Assembly (NCBI RefSeq): GCF_002305895.1 | Contig: NZ_CP022203.1 | Location: forward strand, 6,296,001 to 6,360,000 | Source: Corallococcus macrosporus DSM 14697 | Lineage (GTDB): Bacteria > Myxococcota > Myxococcia > Myxococcales > Myxococcaceae | DNA: 64,000 nt | Direction of reading: 5' to 3' | Shown here: piece by piece, positions 1-8,276 of the stretch | Layout: every line of letters begins with the position of its first letter | How positions within the stretch are numbered: position 1 is the stretch's first letter | Translations under genes and position numbers: made by a program | The notes under the pieces: generated by a model | The model's database searches: none | Seen by the model: the letters and a program-made list of their open reading frames with translations, nothing else | What the model was told of the DNA's origin: nothing

Positions 1-1013
1 TCTTGCGCATCCTCACCCACCACCCCGCGGTGGCCAGCATCCGCGCGGTGTCGCGGCACCACGCCGGCGAGCCCATCCACAAGGTGCACCCGCACCTGCG
101 CGGCCTGGTGGAGGGCCGCTTCGAGGCGGAGCCCGACTGGAAGTGGCTGGCGGACTGCCAGCAGCCCGTCGTCTTCAGCGCGCTGGGCCACGGCGAGCTG
201 GCCAAACAGTTCTCGGGCCTGGAGAAGCAGTGGGCGGAGGCCGGCATCGCCGAGCGCCTGCTGCTCATCGACCTGTCCTCCGACTTCCGGCTGGACCACC
301 CGGGCCGCTACGCGGGCGCCTACGGCCGGCCCCACCCCTCCCCGGAGCTGCTGGGCACCTTCACCTACGGCCTCACCGAGTGGAAGCGTGACGCGGTGAA
401 GACGGCGAAGCGCATCGCCAACCCGGGCTGCTTCGCCACGGCGGTGCAGCTCGCGCTGCTGCCCATCGCCTCCACGCCGGGCCTGGGGCTGCTGGCGGTG
501 TCCGGCGTCACGGGCTCGTCCGGCTCCGGCTCGCTGCCGGGCGAGGGCACGCACCACCCGACGCGCGCGCACGACTTCCGCGCCTACAAGCCGCTGGAGC
601 ACCAGCACGAGGCCGAGGTGGAGGTCATGCTGGTGGCCCACGGCGCGCAGCGGCACCGGCTGGCCTTCGTGCCGCACTCGGCGCCCATGGTGCGCGGCAT
701 CTTCGCCACCGTGCAGTTCGAGTGGCCGGAGCACGGCGGCGCGGTGGTGACGGCGTCGCTGATGGAGCGCTACCGCCGCTACTACGAGGGCTCCAGGTTC
801 GTGCGCATCGTGGAGGGCACGCCGCGCATCGCCGCGGTGGCCGGCAGCAACTTCTGCGACATCGCGGTGGCCACCAAGGGCCGCTCGGTGGCCGTCATGG
901 CCGCGCTGGACAACCTGGTGAAGGGCATGGCCGGCCAGGCGGTGCAGAACCTCAATGTCGCCCTGGGGCTGCCGGAAGACACGGCGCTGCGCCAGGCCGC
1001 GTGCTACCCGTAG
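1..1013 (+). CDS. argC: N-acetyl-gamma-glutamyl-phosphate reductase (5' end outside window)
   Basis: This enzyme makes N-acetylglutamate semialdehyde from N-acetylglutamyl phosphate with NADPH, the third step of arginine synthesis in the cytosol. The catalytic cysteine is visible in ANPGCFATA, and the downstream SGVTGSSGSGS and PHSAPMVRGI stretches are typical of the ArgC fold. The N-terminal NADP-binding glycine motif (GxxGYTG) is absent because the window starts inside the gene. A TTG at position 3 could be read as a start, but the first visible residues align with about position 20-25 of normal ArgC, so it is not the real one. The 3' end overlaps the convergent membrane-protein gene by 62 bp. 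Confidence 0.93.
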   Translation, partial: LRILTHHPAVASIRAVSRHHAGEPIHKVHPHLRGLVEGRFEAEPDWKWLADCQQPVVFSALGHGELAKQFSGLEKQWAEAGIAERLLLIDLSSDFRLDHPGRYAGAYGRPHPSPELLGTFTYGLTEWKRDAVKTAKRIANPGCFATAVQLALLPIASTPGLGLLAVSGVTGSSGSGSLPGEGTHHPTRAHDFRAYKPLEHQHEAEVEVMLVAHGAQRHRLAFVPHSAPMVRGIFATVQFEWPEHGGAVVTASLMERYRRYYEGSRFVRIVEGTPRIAAVAGSNFCDIAVATKGRSVAVMAALDNLVKGMAGQAVQNLNVALGLPEDTALRQAACYP

Positions 1014-1752
1014 GCCGCGCGCTCTCCGGGCCCGGGCGTGCGCGCCCGGGCCTGTCGCGCGAAGCGGGCGCCTCCTTCGCGAGCAGCTCCCGCATCAGCT
1101 TGCGCCCCAGCACCAGCCCGAGCAGCAGGCTCACCACCATGCCGGCGGCGGACACGGCCGTCATCCACGTCTTCCCCTGCCCCAGCGAGCTGCCGAAGAG
1201 CGCCGTCAAGAGCGTCCCGGGGAGGGTGCCCACCACGGCCCCCAGCGCCAGCGGACCATAGCGAGCGCCTGACGCGGACGCCGTCGCCAGCATCACGTCC
1301 GCGGGAATCACCGAGTTGACGCAGGCGAGGAAGCCGAGCTGGAACCCGTGCTCGCGCGCCGCGCGCTGGAACACCGGGTGCTTGTCCCCGGCCAGCCGCC
1401 GCATGGGCTTGCGGCCCAGCCTGCGCGCCAGGAAGTGGATGAGGCCGGTGGCCAGCAGCGTGCCGACGAGCGCATAGGCCGTGCCCATGGCCATGCCGAA
1501 GAGGATGCCGCCCACCGCCGTGAAGAGCTGGCCGGGCAGCAGCGTCACCGGCCGCACCGCGAGCAGCAGGATGAAGGCCACGGGCGCCAGCGCGCCCAGC
1601 GGCCGGAGCCACTCCGACAGTGTCTGTTGATCCAGGTACTGCGGCCCCAACAGGCGCAGGCCCACGAGCAGGCCCATGGAGATGCAGAGGGGCCCGATGC
1701 GCTTGAGACCCGCGCTCAGCCGTCCTCCCTTGGAGCGGGGGTGCCTGGACAT
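952..1752 (-). CDS. TVP38/TMEM64 (VTT domain) family membrane protein
   Basis: This is a 266-residue polytopic inner-membrane protein of the TVP38/TMEM64 (SNARE-associated, DedA-related) type. Hydrophobic helices fall at about 20-38, 52-68, 78-102, 135-160 and 168-215. The RPVTLLPGQLFTAVGG stretch followed by GxxxG-rich helices is the family signature; relatives are thought to act in lipid scrambling or envelope homeostasis. The start is an ATG at 1752. The last 40 or so residues are basic and proline-rich, do not look like the family, and are encoded partly antisense to the end of argC, so the tail was probably gained by loss of an earlier stop. Confidence 0.82.
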   Translation of the reverse strand: MSRHPRSKGGRLSAGLKRIGPLCISMGLLVGLRLLGPQYLDQQTLSEWLRPLGALAPVAFILLLAVRPVTLLPGQLFTAVGGILFGMAMGTAYALVGTLLATGLIHFLARRLGRKPMRRLAGDKHPVFQRAAREHGFQLGFLACVNSVIPADVMLATASASGARYGPLALGAVVGTLPGTLLTALFGSSLGQGKTWMTAVSAAGMVVSLLLGLVLGRKLMRELLAKEAPASRDRPGRARPGPESARPTGSTRPGAAPCLPAAPGRH

Positions 1753-1938
1753 GGCACAAAGCTGGGAAGCCTCACGCGCGGACGCAAGAGCGAGCGAGCG
1801 CGGCGCGGGAGGCTTGCATTACGCCTCACCCTGGCATTTTGCCTCACCCACCAGGCAGGCGGGGAGCGCGTCGGCCCCGTCGTCGTTCAGCTCGATTGCG
1901 CTATGGTCCGGCGCTCTGAACCAAACAGGTAAGGGACG

Positions 1939-3549
1939 ATGCACTTCGAGTTGGCCTTCGTACTGATATTCGCCATCGCGACCGCCGTGGCCATCGCCGC
2001 GCGGTACTTCAAGTTCCCCTATACGGTTGCCCTGGTCGTCGCGGGCGTGCTGTTGGGTGCCTTCAAGGCGTTCGAGCCGCCGCACCTCACGAAGGACCTG
2101 CTCTTCGCCATCATCCTCCCGGGCCTGCTCTTCGAAGCGGCGTTCCACGTCGAGTTCCGCAAGTTCTGGAAGAACAAGTTGGCCATCCACGCGCTGGCCA
2201 TTCCGGGCCTGGTGGCCTCGGCGGCGCTCACCGCGTACATCCTGACGCAGGTGGTGGAGGGGCTGGACTTCGTCCACGGCTTCGGGATGCTGTCCGCGCT
2301 GGTGTTCGCGTCGGTCATCGTGTCCACGGACCCCATCGCCGTGGTGGCGCTCTTCAAGTCGCTGGGCGCGCCCAAGCGGCTGCTGCTCCTCGTGGAGGGC
2401 GAGAGCCTGCTGAACGACGGCGCGGCGGTCGTGCTCTTCACGCTCATCGTCGCGGTGGCCATGGGTGGCGAGTTCACGGTGGGCGGCGCCATGTCGAACT
2501 TCGTCAAGGTCTTCGGCATGGGCGTGCTCGTGGGCAGCGCGGTGGGCTACGGCGTCGCGCAGGTCATCAAGCGCGTGGACGACGCGATGGTGGAAATCAC
2601 CCTCACGGTCATCGCGGCCTACGGCTCCTTCGTCATCGCCGAGCACTTCCACTATTCGGGCGTCATCGCGACGGTGGTGGCCGGCATGCTGTGCGGCAAC
2701 TGGGCCACGCACCAGGGCATGAGCCCCGCCACCCGCATCGCGGTGGCCAGCTTCTGGGAGTACCTGGCCTTCGCGCTCAACTCCGTGGTGTTCCTCCTCA
2801 TCGGGCTGGAGGTGAACCTCGGCTCGCTGATGGCGTCGTGGAAGCCCATCCTCGTGGCCTACGTGGTGGTGCTGGTCGCCCGCGCCGTCGTCGTCTACGG
2901 CGTGTCCGCGCTGCTGCGCTTCACCTCGGAGCGGATGCCGTGGGCCTGGAGCGCGGTGCTCACCTGGAGCGGGCTGCGCGGCGCCATCTCCATGGTGCTG
3001 GTGCTCGGTCTCCCGCCGGACTTCGCGCACCGCGAGCTGCTGGTGAACATGACGTTCGGCGTGGTGGTGCTCTCCATCGTCTTCCAGGGCCTCACCATGG
3101 CGCCGCTCCTGCGCAAGCTGCGCATCACCGGCCTCAAGGACGAGTTCCAGGAGCAGTACGAGCTGGCCCGGGGCCGCCTGGGCGCCATCCACGCCGCGCT
3201 CGCGGCCCTGGAAGCCATGCGCCGCAGCCGGGAGATTCCGGCCGACGTGGTGACGCAGCTCGAGAAGGACTACCAGGAGAAGGAGACCGTCGCCGAGAAG
3301 GAGCTGGCGGACCTCAAGCAGCAGTCGATGCGCTTCCACGAAGAAGAGCACCAGGAGGCCGTCCGGCGCGTCCTCATGGTGGAGAAGGCGTCCCTGCTCA
3401 AGGCCTACCAGTCCGCCACCATTGGCAAGGAGGCCTTCGCGGAGCTGTCGGCGGAGCTGGATGAGCGCATCGCCGCCGCGGACGCCGCGGAGAACCATGT
3501 CCCCTCGGAGGAGAACGCGGCGGTTGCGCCTGGCGCCGCGAGCGCCTGA
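1939..3549 (+). CDS. CPA1-type Na+/H+ antiporter
   Basis: This is a 536-residue cation/proton antiporter of the inner membrane. Residues 1-395 form about 12 hydrophobic helices. STDPIAVVALFKSLGAP near residue 130 carries the conserved Asp of the exchanger core, and VEGESLLNDGAAVVLF follows, both hallmarks of NhaP/NHE-type proteins. Residues 410-520 form a charged, Glu/Lys-rich cytosolic tail that looks coiled-coil and may be regulatory. The ATG at 1939 follows AAGGGA. The gene stands alone between a divergent membrane-protein gene and the convergent patatin gene. Confidence 0.92.
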   Translation: MHFELAFVLIFAIATAVAIAARYFKFPYTVALVVAGVLLGAFKAFEPPHLTKDLLFAIILPGLLFEAAFHVEFRKFWKNKLAIHALAIPGLVASAALTAYILTQVVEGLDFVHGFGMLSALVFASVIVSTDPIAVVALFKSLGAPKRLLLLVEGESLLNDGAAVVLFTLIVAVAMGGEFTVGGAMSNFVKVFGMGVLVGSAVGYGVAQVIKRVDDAMVEITLTVIAAYGSFVIAEHFHYSGVIATVVAGMLCGNWATHQGMSPATRIAVASFWEYLAFALNSVVFLLIGLEVNLGSLMASWKPILVAYVVVLVARAVVVYGVSALLRFTSERMPWAWSAVLTWSGLRGAISMVLVLGLPPDFAHRELLVNMTFGVVVLSIVFQGLTMAPLLRKLRITGLKDEFQEQYELARGRLGAIHAALAALEAMRRSREIPADVVTQLEKDYQEKETVAEKELADLKQQSMRFHEEEHQEAVRRVLMVEKASLLKAYQSATIGKEAFAELSAELDERIAAADAAENHVPSEENAAVAPGAASA

Positions 3550-3562
3550 GCCGCCTGGACCG

Positions 3563-3596
3563 GCGCATCCGCCCGATGACCTCCGGGCGGATGTGC
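3563..3596. terminator. Bidirectional hairpin between convergent genes
   Basis: An inverted repeat has arms CATCCGCCCG and CGGGCGGATG around an 8-nt loop. It can be lengthened to about 13 pairs with one G-U wobble. It lies between the antiporter stop and the patatin stop, which converge. There is no T-tract on either side, so its strength as an intrinsic terminator is uncertain. Confidence 0.5.
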
Positions 3597-3621
3597 CGCG
3601 CCGCGGGTGCGGCGGGGAACG

Positions 3622-5220
3622 TCAGGCAGCCGCGGGCTGCTGGACCTGAGGCTGGGCGCGCTCCTGGTTGAGCACCGCCCACTCCTGGCGCAGCCGTTCA
3701 TAGAGGGCGTTGAGCGGCTGGCCCGGCGCTTCGTACTCGCCGGCGCGGTGTTCGACGATGTGGCGCAGCAGCGCGTAGCACAGGGTCGCCGCGCCCGCGG
3801 ACTCCACGGTGGTGAACTGGCTGTCCTCCGTGAACCAGAGCGTGGTGGGCATCCCGCAGGCCTGCGTGCCCAGCGCCACCAGGTGCGGGCCAGGCTTGAG
3901 CCAGGGGTGCTTCTCGAACAGGTGGGGCCGGTCCACCGTGAGCGCGGTGATGAGGTTGGACACGCGCCGGTGCTCGAAGCGGCGGTCTTGATAGAGCTGG
4001 GCGAACACCAGGCCGCGCACGCGCTTCATGAACACCTTCGACGTCAACGCCACCAGCGACGTGGCGCGCAGGACGAGCATCTGCGCGAACTCCAGCACCG
4101 TGAGCTTCTTGAATGAAGGCCAGACATCCAGGTCCATCTGCCGCTTGAGCAGCGCCAGGACGTCATCGAGCCGCGCCCGCCCCCAGACCAGCGCCGTGGC
4201 CACCGCCGCGGTCAGCACGCCGGGGATGAGGTACAGGAAGGCGTCGGCGGGCTTCCACGCGCCCTGGCTCACAGTCTCGAAGCCGCGCCACCCGAGGATG
4301 GCCGCGGAGGCCAGCGTCAGCGCGAACAAGCCATACGCCATCCATGAGACGCCATTGAGCGTCACCCAGCCCCGCTTCGTCGGGTTCTCCGGGACGTCAT
4401 ACATCCGGGGGTCCTGCGTGCTCACGTCGGAGATGATGAGCGTGGGCGGAGCTTCGGAGGCGCCGTACGCCAGCATCAGGCTGTCGATGCCCTGGTTGTC
4501 GTAGATGCCGCCGTCCATCAGCGGCAGGCCGCCCTGGAACCTCGGCCCCAGCTCCTGCTCCGCCGCGTCGAGCGGGAAGGCCTGGGGCCAGTGGAACTGC
4601 TGGGGGAACACGAGCGGCTCGAAGCCGCCGGGGAAGCAGGACGACGCGGCCGCGATGTCCGCCAGCCGGACGTGCTGCCCCACCGCGCGAGGCACCCGGT
4701 AGCCGTTGTTCCCCAGCAGCGCGCCGGGCTTGTCGCTGCGGCGGAAGCGGAAGTCCAGGCCGGTGTGGAACTCGGTGGTGTTGAAGATGGCTTCCTGCAA
4801 CTGCACGCGGTCTGAATCCAGGACCTCGCCCAGCCGCCGGTCCCCCAGGAAGTCGGGCCGCGCGTAGATGTCCGATGCGGAGCGGATGAGGCTGGCCCAG
4901 GCCTGACTGCCGTGGTCGCGGTTCGACGTCAGGCCCGTCAGCGCCTCGGCGATGACGTTCGTCCGCTTGAGATAGCTGGCGTAGCTGGCGTGGAACTCGC
5001 TGAACGCCTTGCCCTCCAGTTGGCTCGTCACCCACGCCATCCCCGTGAGGGTGCCTCCAGACACGGTGGACAGGCCGACCACGTCGGGGAGCAGCCCCAC
5101 CGTGTCCAGCAGCCGCAGGGAGCCCAGATGGAAGGCCGCCGCGCGGTAGCCTCCACCCGAGAGGGACAAGGCAAGCGGTCCAAGCGGACCGGGGCCGGAA
5201 GACGTGGCTGCGTGGCTCAT
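3622..5220 (-). CDS. Patatin-like phospholipase, membrane-associated
   Basis: This is a 532-residue protein of the patatin-like lipid acyl-hydrolase family. LSLSGGGYRAAAFHLG near residue 20 is the oxyanion-hole motif. STVSGGTLTG near residue 50 contains the nucleophile serine, and DGGIYDNQGID near residue 260 supplies the dyad Asp. Two hydrophobic segments around residues 310-330 and 350-370 suggest membrane anchoring. The ATG at 5220 (MSHAATSSG) is chosen because the catalytic domain begins right after it; the frame stays open upstream to 5376 but encodes low-complexity Arg-rich sequence. The substrate is unknown. Confidence 0.85.
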   Translation of the reverse strand: MSHAATSSGPGPLGPLALSLSGGGYRAAAFHLGSLRLLDTVGLLPDVVGLSTVSGGTLTGMAWVTSQLEGKAFSEFHASYASYLKRTNVIAEALTGLTSNRDHGSQAWASLIRSASDIYARPDFLGDRRLGEVLDSDRVQLQEAIFNTTEFHTGLDFRFRRSDKPGALLGNNGYRVPRAVGQHVRLADIAAASSCFPGGFEPLVFPQQFHWPQAFPLDAAEQELGPRFQGGLPLMDGGIYDNQGIDSLMLAYGASEAPPTLIISDVSTQDPRMYDVPENPTKRGWVTLNGVSWMAYGLFALTLASAAILGWRGFETVSQGAWKPADAFLYLIPGVLTAAVATALVWGRARLDDVLALLKRQMDLDVWPSFKKLTVLEFAQMLVLRATSLVALTSKVFMKRVRGLVFAQLYQDRRFEHRRVSNLITALTVDRPHLFEKHPWLKPGPHLVALGTQACGMPTTLWFTEDSQFTTVESAGAATLCYALLRHIVEHRAGEYEAPGQPLNALYERLRQEWAVLNQERAQPQVQQPAAA

Positions 5221-5564
5221 GGAGTGTCCTGGGCGCCGCGAGGAAGACGGTCCGCAGCATAGGACAGCAGAGCAACGCACATGCCACGCGAGGCCACCTG
5301 CGCCGCGCCTTCGGAGGGCTGCCCTTGCCGCGTCCCACGAGAACGCGGCGCGTCCCGGCGGCACGGCGTGACGCAACGTGTCCGCGCGACGAATCAGGCA
5401 GCGTCACGCGGCGCCTCCAGTCAGCACCGTGAAGCGAGCCCCTGTGGGGTGGAGGACGCTTCAGAGGGCCACGGCAACCCCTCGCCGTTCAGCCCTGGTG
5501 TGAATGCATCGGTGGTCCCATCCCTCGCGAGGGAACCTTGGCGACAACTGCTAGATTCTCGCGG
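5221..5564. other. Intergenic region between divergent patatin and usp genes
   Basis: About 340 bases lie between two divergent genes and should hold both promoters. I see no convincing -35/-10 pair, sigma-54 motif, dyad or RNA gene here. Confidence 0.4.
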
Positions 5565-6473
5565 GTGAAACCACGAACGCAGACGTTTCCACAGCGCCTT
5601 CGCAGGGTGATTGTCCCAACGGACTTCTCGGAGGCGAGCGCGCACGCGGTGGGGCGGGCGGCGCACCTCCCCCTCGCGGAGGGGGCCAAGGTGCTGCTGA
5701 CCCATGCGCTCCCCAGCCGCATGCCCACGGAGCTGGGCGCCCGGGCGCTGGACGCCACCGCGCGCGAGCTCGAACGCATCGCCGAGCGGTTGCGCAAGGG
5801 GCTGCGCGCCGAGGGGACCTCGGCCACCGTCGAGACGCACATCGCTCGCGGCAAGCCGGTGGAGGCCATCCTGCGCCGGGCCAAGGCCTTTGGCGCGGAG
5901 CTCATCGTCCTGGGCCGGCATGGCGCCAAGCCGCTGCGCGACATGTTCCTGGGCTCCACGGCGGAGAACGTCATCCGGGGCGGAGTCCTGCCCGTGCTCA
6001 TCGCCAACCGGCGGGCCACCGGCCCGTACCTCCGGCCCGTGGTGGCGGTGGACGCGGACGAGCCATCCAAGCGCGCGGCGCGCTTCGTGCCCACGTTGAT
6101 GACGACCGGCGCCGAGCTGACGCTGGTGCACGCGTATGACGTGCCGCTGGAGTACGCCGTGTTCCCCGGGCTGAAGAGCAAGGAGCGCACGCACTACCAG
6201 AACACGTTCAAGGCCTCCGCGGAGCGGAAGCTCCGGGCCTTGCAGCGGGAACTGGACGCGCTGGGCGTGCCCTATCATCTGGTGATGGAGAACGGCGGCT
6301 CGCGCTCCATCGTCCTCGAGTTCGTGGACGACCAGGGCGCGGACCTGCTGGCCCTGGGGACCCGGGCGCGCTCCGGCGTGGCGTTCGCCCTGCTCGGGAG
6401 CGTCGCGACAGACCTCATCCGCGAGGCGAAGTGCGACGTGCTCGTCGTCCGCGAGGCCGGGCACGACGAGTAG
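5565..6473 (+). CDS. Tandem universal stress protein (UspA x2)
   Basis: This cytosolic protein of about 302 residues has two fused UspA domains. The first begins RRVIVPTDFSEASAHAV and ends with the ATP-binding pattern GRHGAKPLRDMFLGST. The second begins YLRPVVAVDADEPSK and ends GTRARSGVAFALLGSV. Both keep the G-2x-G-9x-G-S/T nucleotide motif, so both halves may bind ATP. The start is uncertain: GTG at 5565 gives VKPRTQTF directly before the domain, while a TTG at 5538 would add nine residues. Neither has a strong ribosome binding site. Confidence 0.88.
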   Translation: MKPRTQTFPQRLRRVIVPTDFSEASAHAVGRAAHLPLAEGAKVLLTHALPSRMPTELGARALDATARELERIAERLRKGLRAEGTSATVETHIARGKPVEAILRRAKAFGAELIVLGRHGAKPLRDMFLGSTAENVIRGGVLPVLIANRRATGPYLRPVVAVDADEPSKRAARFVPTLMTTGAELTLVHAYDVPLEYAVFPGLKSKERTHYQNTFKASAERKLRALQRELDALGVPYHLVMENGGSRSIVLEFVDDQGADLLALGTRARSGVAFALLGSVATDLIREAKCDVLVVREAGHDE

Positions 6474-6500
6474 AAGCACGGGGCCTGCCTGCCCGCGGAC

Positions 6501-7454
6501 TCAGGCCGCGGGGGCCTTGCTCGTATCAGAGCCGGTAGCAGCGGCGGTGGTCGGCTCTGGCGCCGCGGGTGACGGCGCCTGGGCCTCCGAGCCAGCCGGC
6601 TGCGCCTGCGCCGCCGATGAGAGGGCCTCGGCCGCGGACTCGGTCCCCGGCACGGCATCGCCCACGGGCGCCTGCGCCGCTTCGGAGGCAACCGGCGCGA
6701 CGCCGGCCGCAGTGGACGGCCCACCCTCGGAGGAGGAAACCGGCGCGACGCCGGCCGCAGTGGACGGCGCCTCCTCGGAGGAAACGGGAGCAACGCCCGC
6801 CGAGGTGGCCTGTGCCGCCTCGGAGGCAACCGGCGCGACGGCCGCCACAGTGGACTGCGCCTCCTCGGCGCCGGTCGGCGCGACACCCGCCGGGGTGGCC
6901 TGCGCCTCCCGCTGCTCCAGCCGCGCCGCGCCCTGCTCCGCCGCGCGGAGGAACTCGTCGTACTCGGACTTGCGCTCCTGCGCCTTGCTCTGGGCCTTCA
7001 CCGACTGCTGCGCCGCCGCCTCGCGCCCCATCCTCACCGCGCGCGCGCTGAGCACCACGCCTCCAGCGAAGGCCACCAGGCTGAACAGCGAGCCGATGTC
7101 TCCAGCCCAGAGCCCATGCACGCCGTTCTGGATGAAGGCCATGGCATTCACGAAAAGCGCGCCCGTGAGCGCCGCGCCACCCGCCGTGGTCCACGCACGC
7201 AGCTCCATCACCCGCGCGGCGCCGTAGCACAGCACCGGCAGCACCCCGAGCACCCACAGGTTCTCCAGCAGCACCCACAGCAACACCCGCAGCGTGGCCA
7301 CGGGCACCGCCTGGATGCGCACGCTCAGCCGAAACGTCAGCGCCACGCTCAGAATCGACCCCGCGATGAGCGCGATGAACCCCAGTCCCATGATGAACTG
7401 GAAGCGACGGACACGGACGCGCAGCGGCTCGAGGACACTCGTCTTGGGGCTCAC
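6501..7454 (-). CDS. Membrane protein with Ala/Ser-rich repeated C-terminal tail
   Basis: The function is not recognised. Of 317 residues, the first 145 contain four hydrophobic helices (about 20-43, 52-78, 88-112, 122-142). A Lys/Glu/Gln-rich, probably helical linker follows at 145-180. The remainder is a low-complexity tail rich in Ala, Pro, Ser, Glu and Thr, built on a repeated unit such as STAAGVAPVASEAAQ. The tail is probably unstructured and cytosolic. The gene is co-directional with truA and the kinase upstream (21 bp from truA), so the three may be cotranscribed. Confidence 0.75.
   Translation of the reverse strand: MSPKTSVLEPLRVRVRRFQFIMGLGFIALIAGSILSVALTFRLSVRIQAVPVATLRVLLWVLLENLWVLGVLPVLCYGAARVMELRAWTTAGGAALTGALFVNAMAFIQNGVHGLWAGDIGSLFSLVAFAGGVVLSARAVRMGREAAAQQSVKAQSKAQERKSEYDEFLRAAEQGAARLEQREAQATPAGVAPTGAEEAQSTVAAVAPVASEAAQATSAGVAPVSSEEAPSTAAGVAPVSSSEGGPSTAAGVAPVASEAAQAPVGDAVPGTESAAEALSSAAQAQPAGSEAQAPSPAAPEPTTAAATGSDTSKAPAA
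6672..6900 (-). repeat. Tandem repeat encoding 15-16-residue Ala-rich units
   Basis: Five imperfect units of 45-48 bp lie inside the membrane-protein gene. In protein they read xTxAGVAPvxSEEaq, with variations such as VAPTGAEEAQ, VAPVASEAAQ and VAPVSSEEAP. The in-frame length keeps the reading frame when units are gained or lost. Confidence 0.7.
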
Positions 7455-7475
7455 GGGCAGGCAGCCTACCCCACT

Positions 7476-8273
7476 TCAGCCCTCGTCCTCCTCCACGTCC
7501 GCTGTCCCCCCTGGCGTGCGGGCAGGCGGGCCCTCTCCGTAGAAGACCTCCTCCAGCACCAGCCCCTGGGGCGGCGCGGTGGGCCCGGCGCGCTTGCGGT
7601 CCCTGGAGGCCAGCACCTCCGCCACCCAGGCCTCGGGGCGCCGGCCCTTCCCCACCTCCACCAGCGTCCCCGCCAGGTTGCGCACCATGTGCTTCAGGAA
7701 CGCGGTGCCCTCCACCACGAAGGACACGGCGTCCCCCGAAGTGCCCTCCACGGACAGGCCGCGAAGCTCGCGCACCGCGTGCTTCGCCTGGCAGTCCGAC
7801 GCCCGGAAGGCGGAGTAGTCATGCCGGCCCACCAGGTGCGTGGCGGCCCGCCGCATGGCCTCCACGTCCAGGGGCGCGAAGACCTCCCAGTGCGTCATCC
7901 GGCGCAGCGGCGAGCGCGTGCGCCGGTTGCTCACGCGGTACCGGTAGCGCTTGCCTCGGGACCACCGGCGCGGGTCGAAGTCCTCGGCCACCTCCACCGC
8001 GTCCACCACCGCCACGTCGGGCGGCAGCAGGCCGTTGAGGCCCAGGACGTAGGCCTTCAGCGGCAACACGCGGGGAGCATCGAAACAGGCCACCTGCCCG
8101 GAGGCGTGGACGCCCGCGTCCGTGCGGCCCGCCGAGGCCACCGACACGCGCGTCCCGAGCAGCCGCTCCAGGCCCGACTCCAGCACGGACTGGATGGAGG
8201 GCCCGTTCGGCTGCACCTGCCAGCCCACGTAGCGCGTTCCTTCGTATTCGAGCGTCAGCTTCAGCCGGGGCAT
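7476..8273 (-). CDS. truA: tRNA pseudouridine(38-40) synthase TruA
   Basis: This 265-residue enzyme isomerises uridines 38-40 in the tRNA anticodon arm. The catalytic aspartate is in AGRTDAGVHASGQV near residue 52. LEYEGTRYVGWQ at the N terminus and ALPLKAY/FDPRRWSRGKRYRYR-like segments match the family, and the length is normal. The start codon lies 3 bp after the stop of the upstream kinase gene, so translation is probably coupled to it. The C-terminal 20 residues are acidic and variable. Confidence 0.95.
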   Translation of the reverse strand: MPRLKLTLEYEGTRYVGWQVQPNGPSIQSVLESGLERLLGTRVSVASAGRTDAGVHASGQVACFDAPRVLPLKAYVLGLNGLLPPDVAVVDAVEVAEDFDPRRWSRGKRYRYRVSNRRTRSPLRRMTHWEVFAPLDVEAMRRAATHLVGRHDYSAFRASDCQAKHAVRELRGLSVEGTSGDAVSFVVEGTAFLKHMVRNLAGTLVEVGKGRRPEAWVAEVLASRDRKRAGPTAPPQGLVLEEVFYGEGPPARTPGGTADVEEDEG

Positions 8274-8276
8274 GGG

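Noticed and set aside
1819-3498. A 559-codon minus-strand frame opposite the antiporter
   Set aside because: It is His/Arg/Gly/Glu-rich antisense of a well-supported membrane transporter; such shadow frames are common at this GC content.
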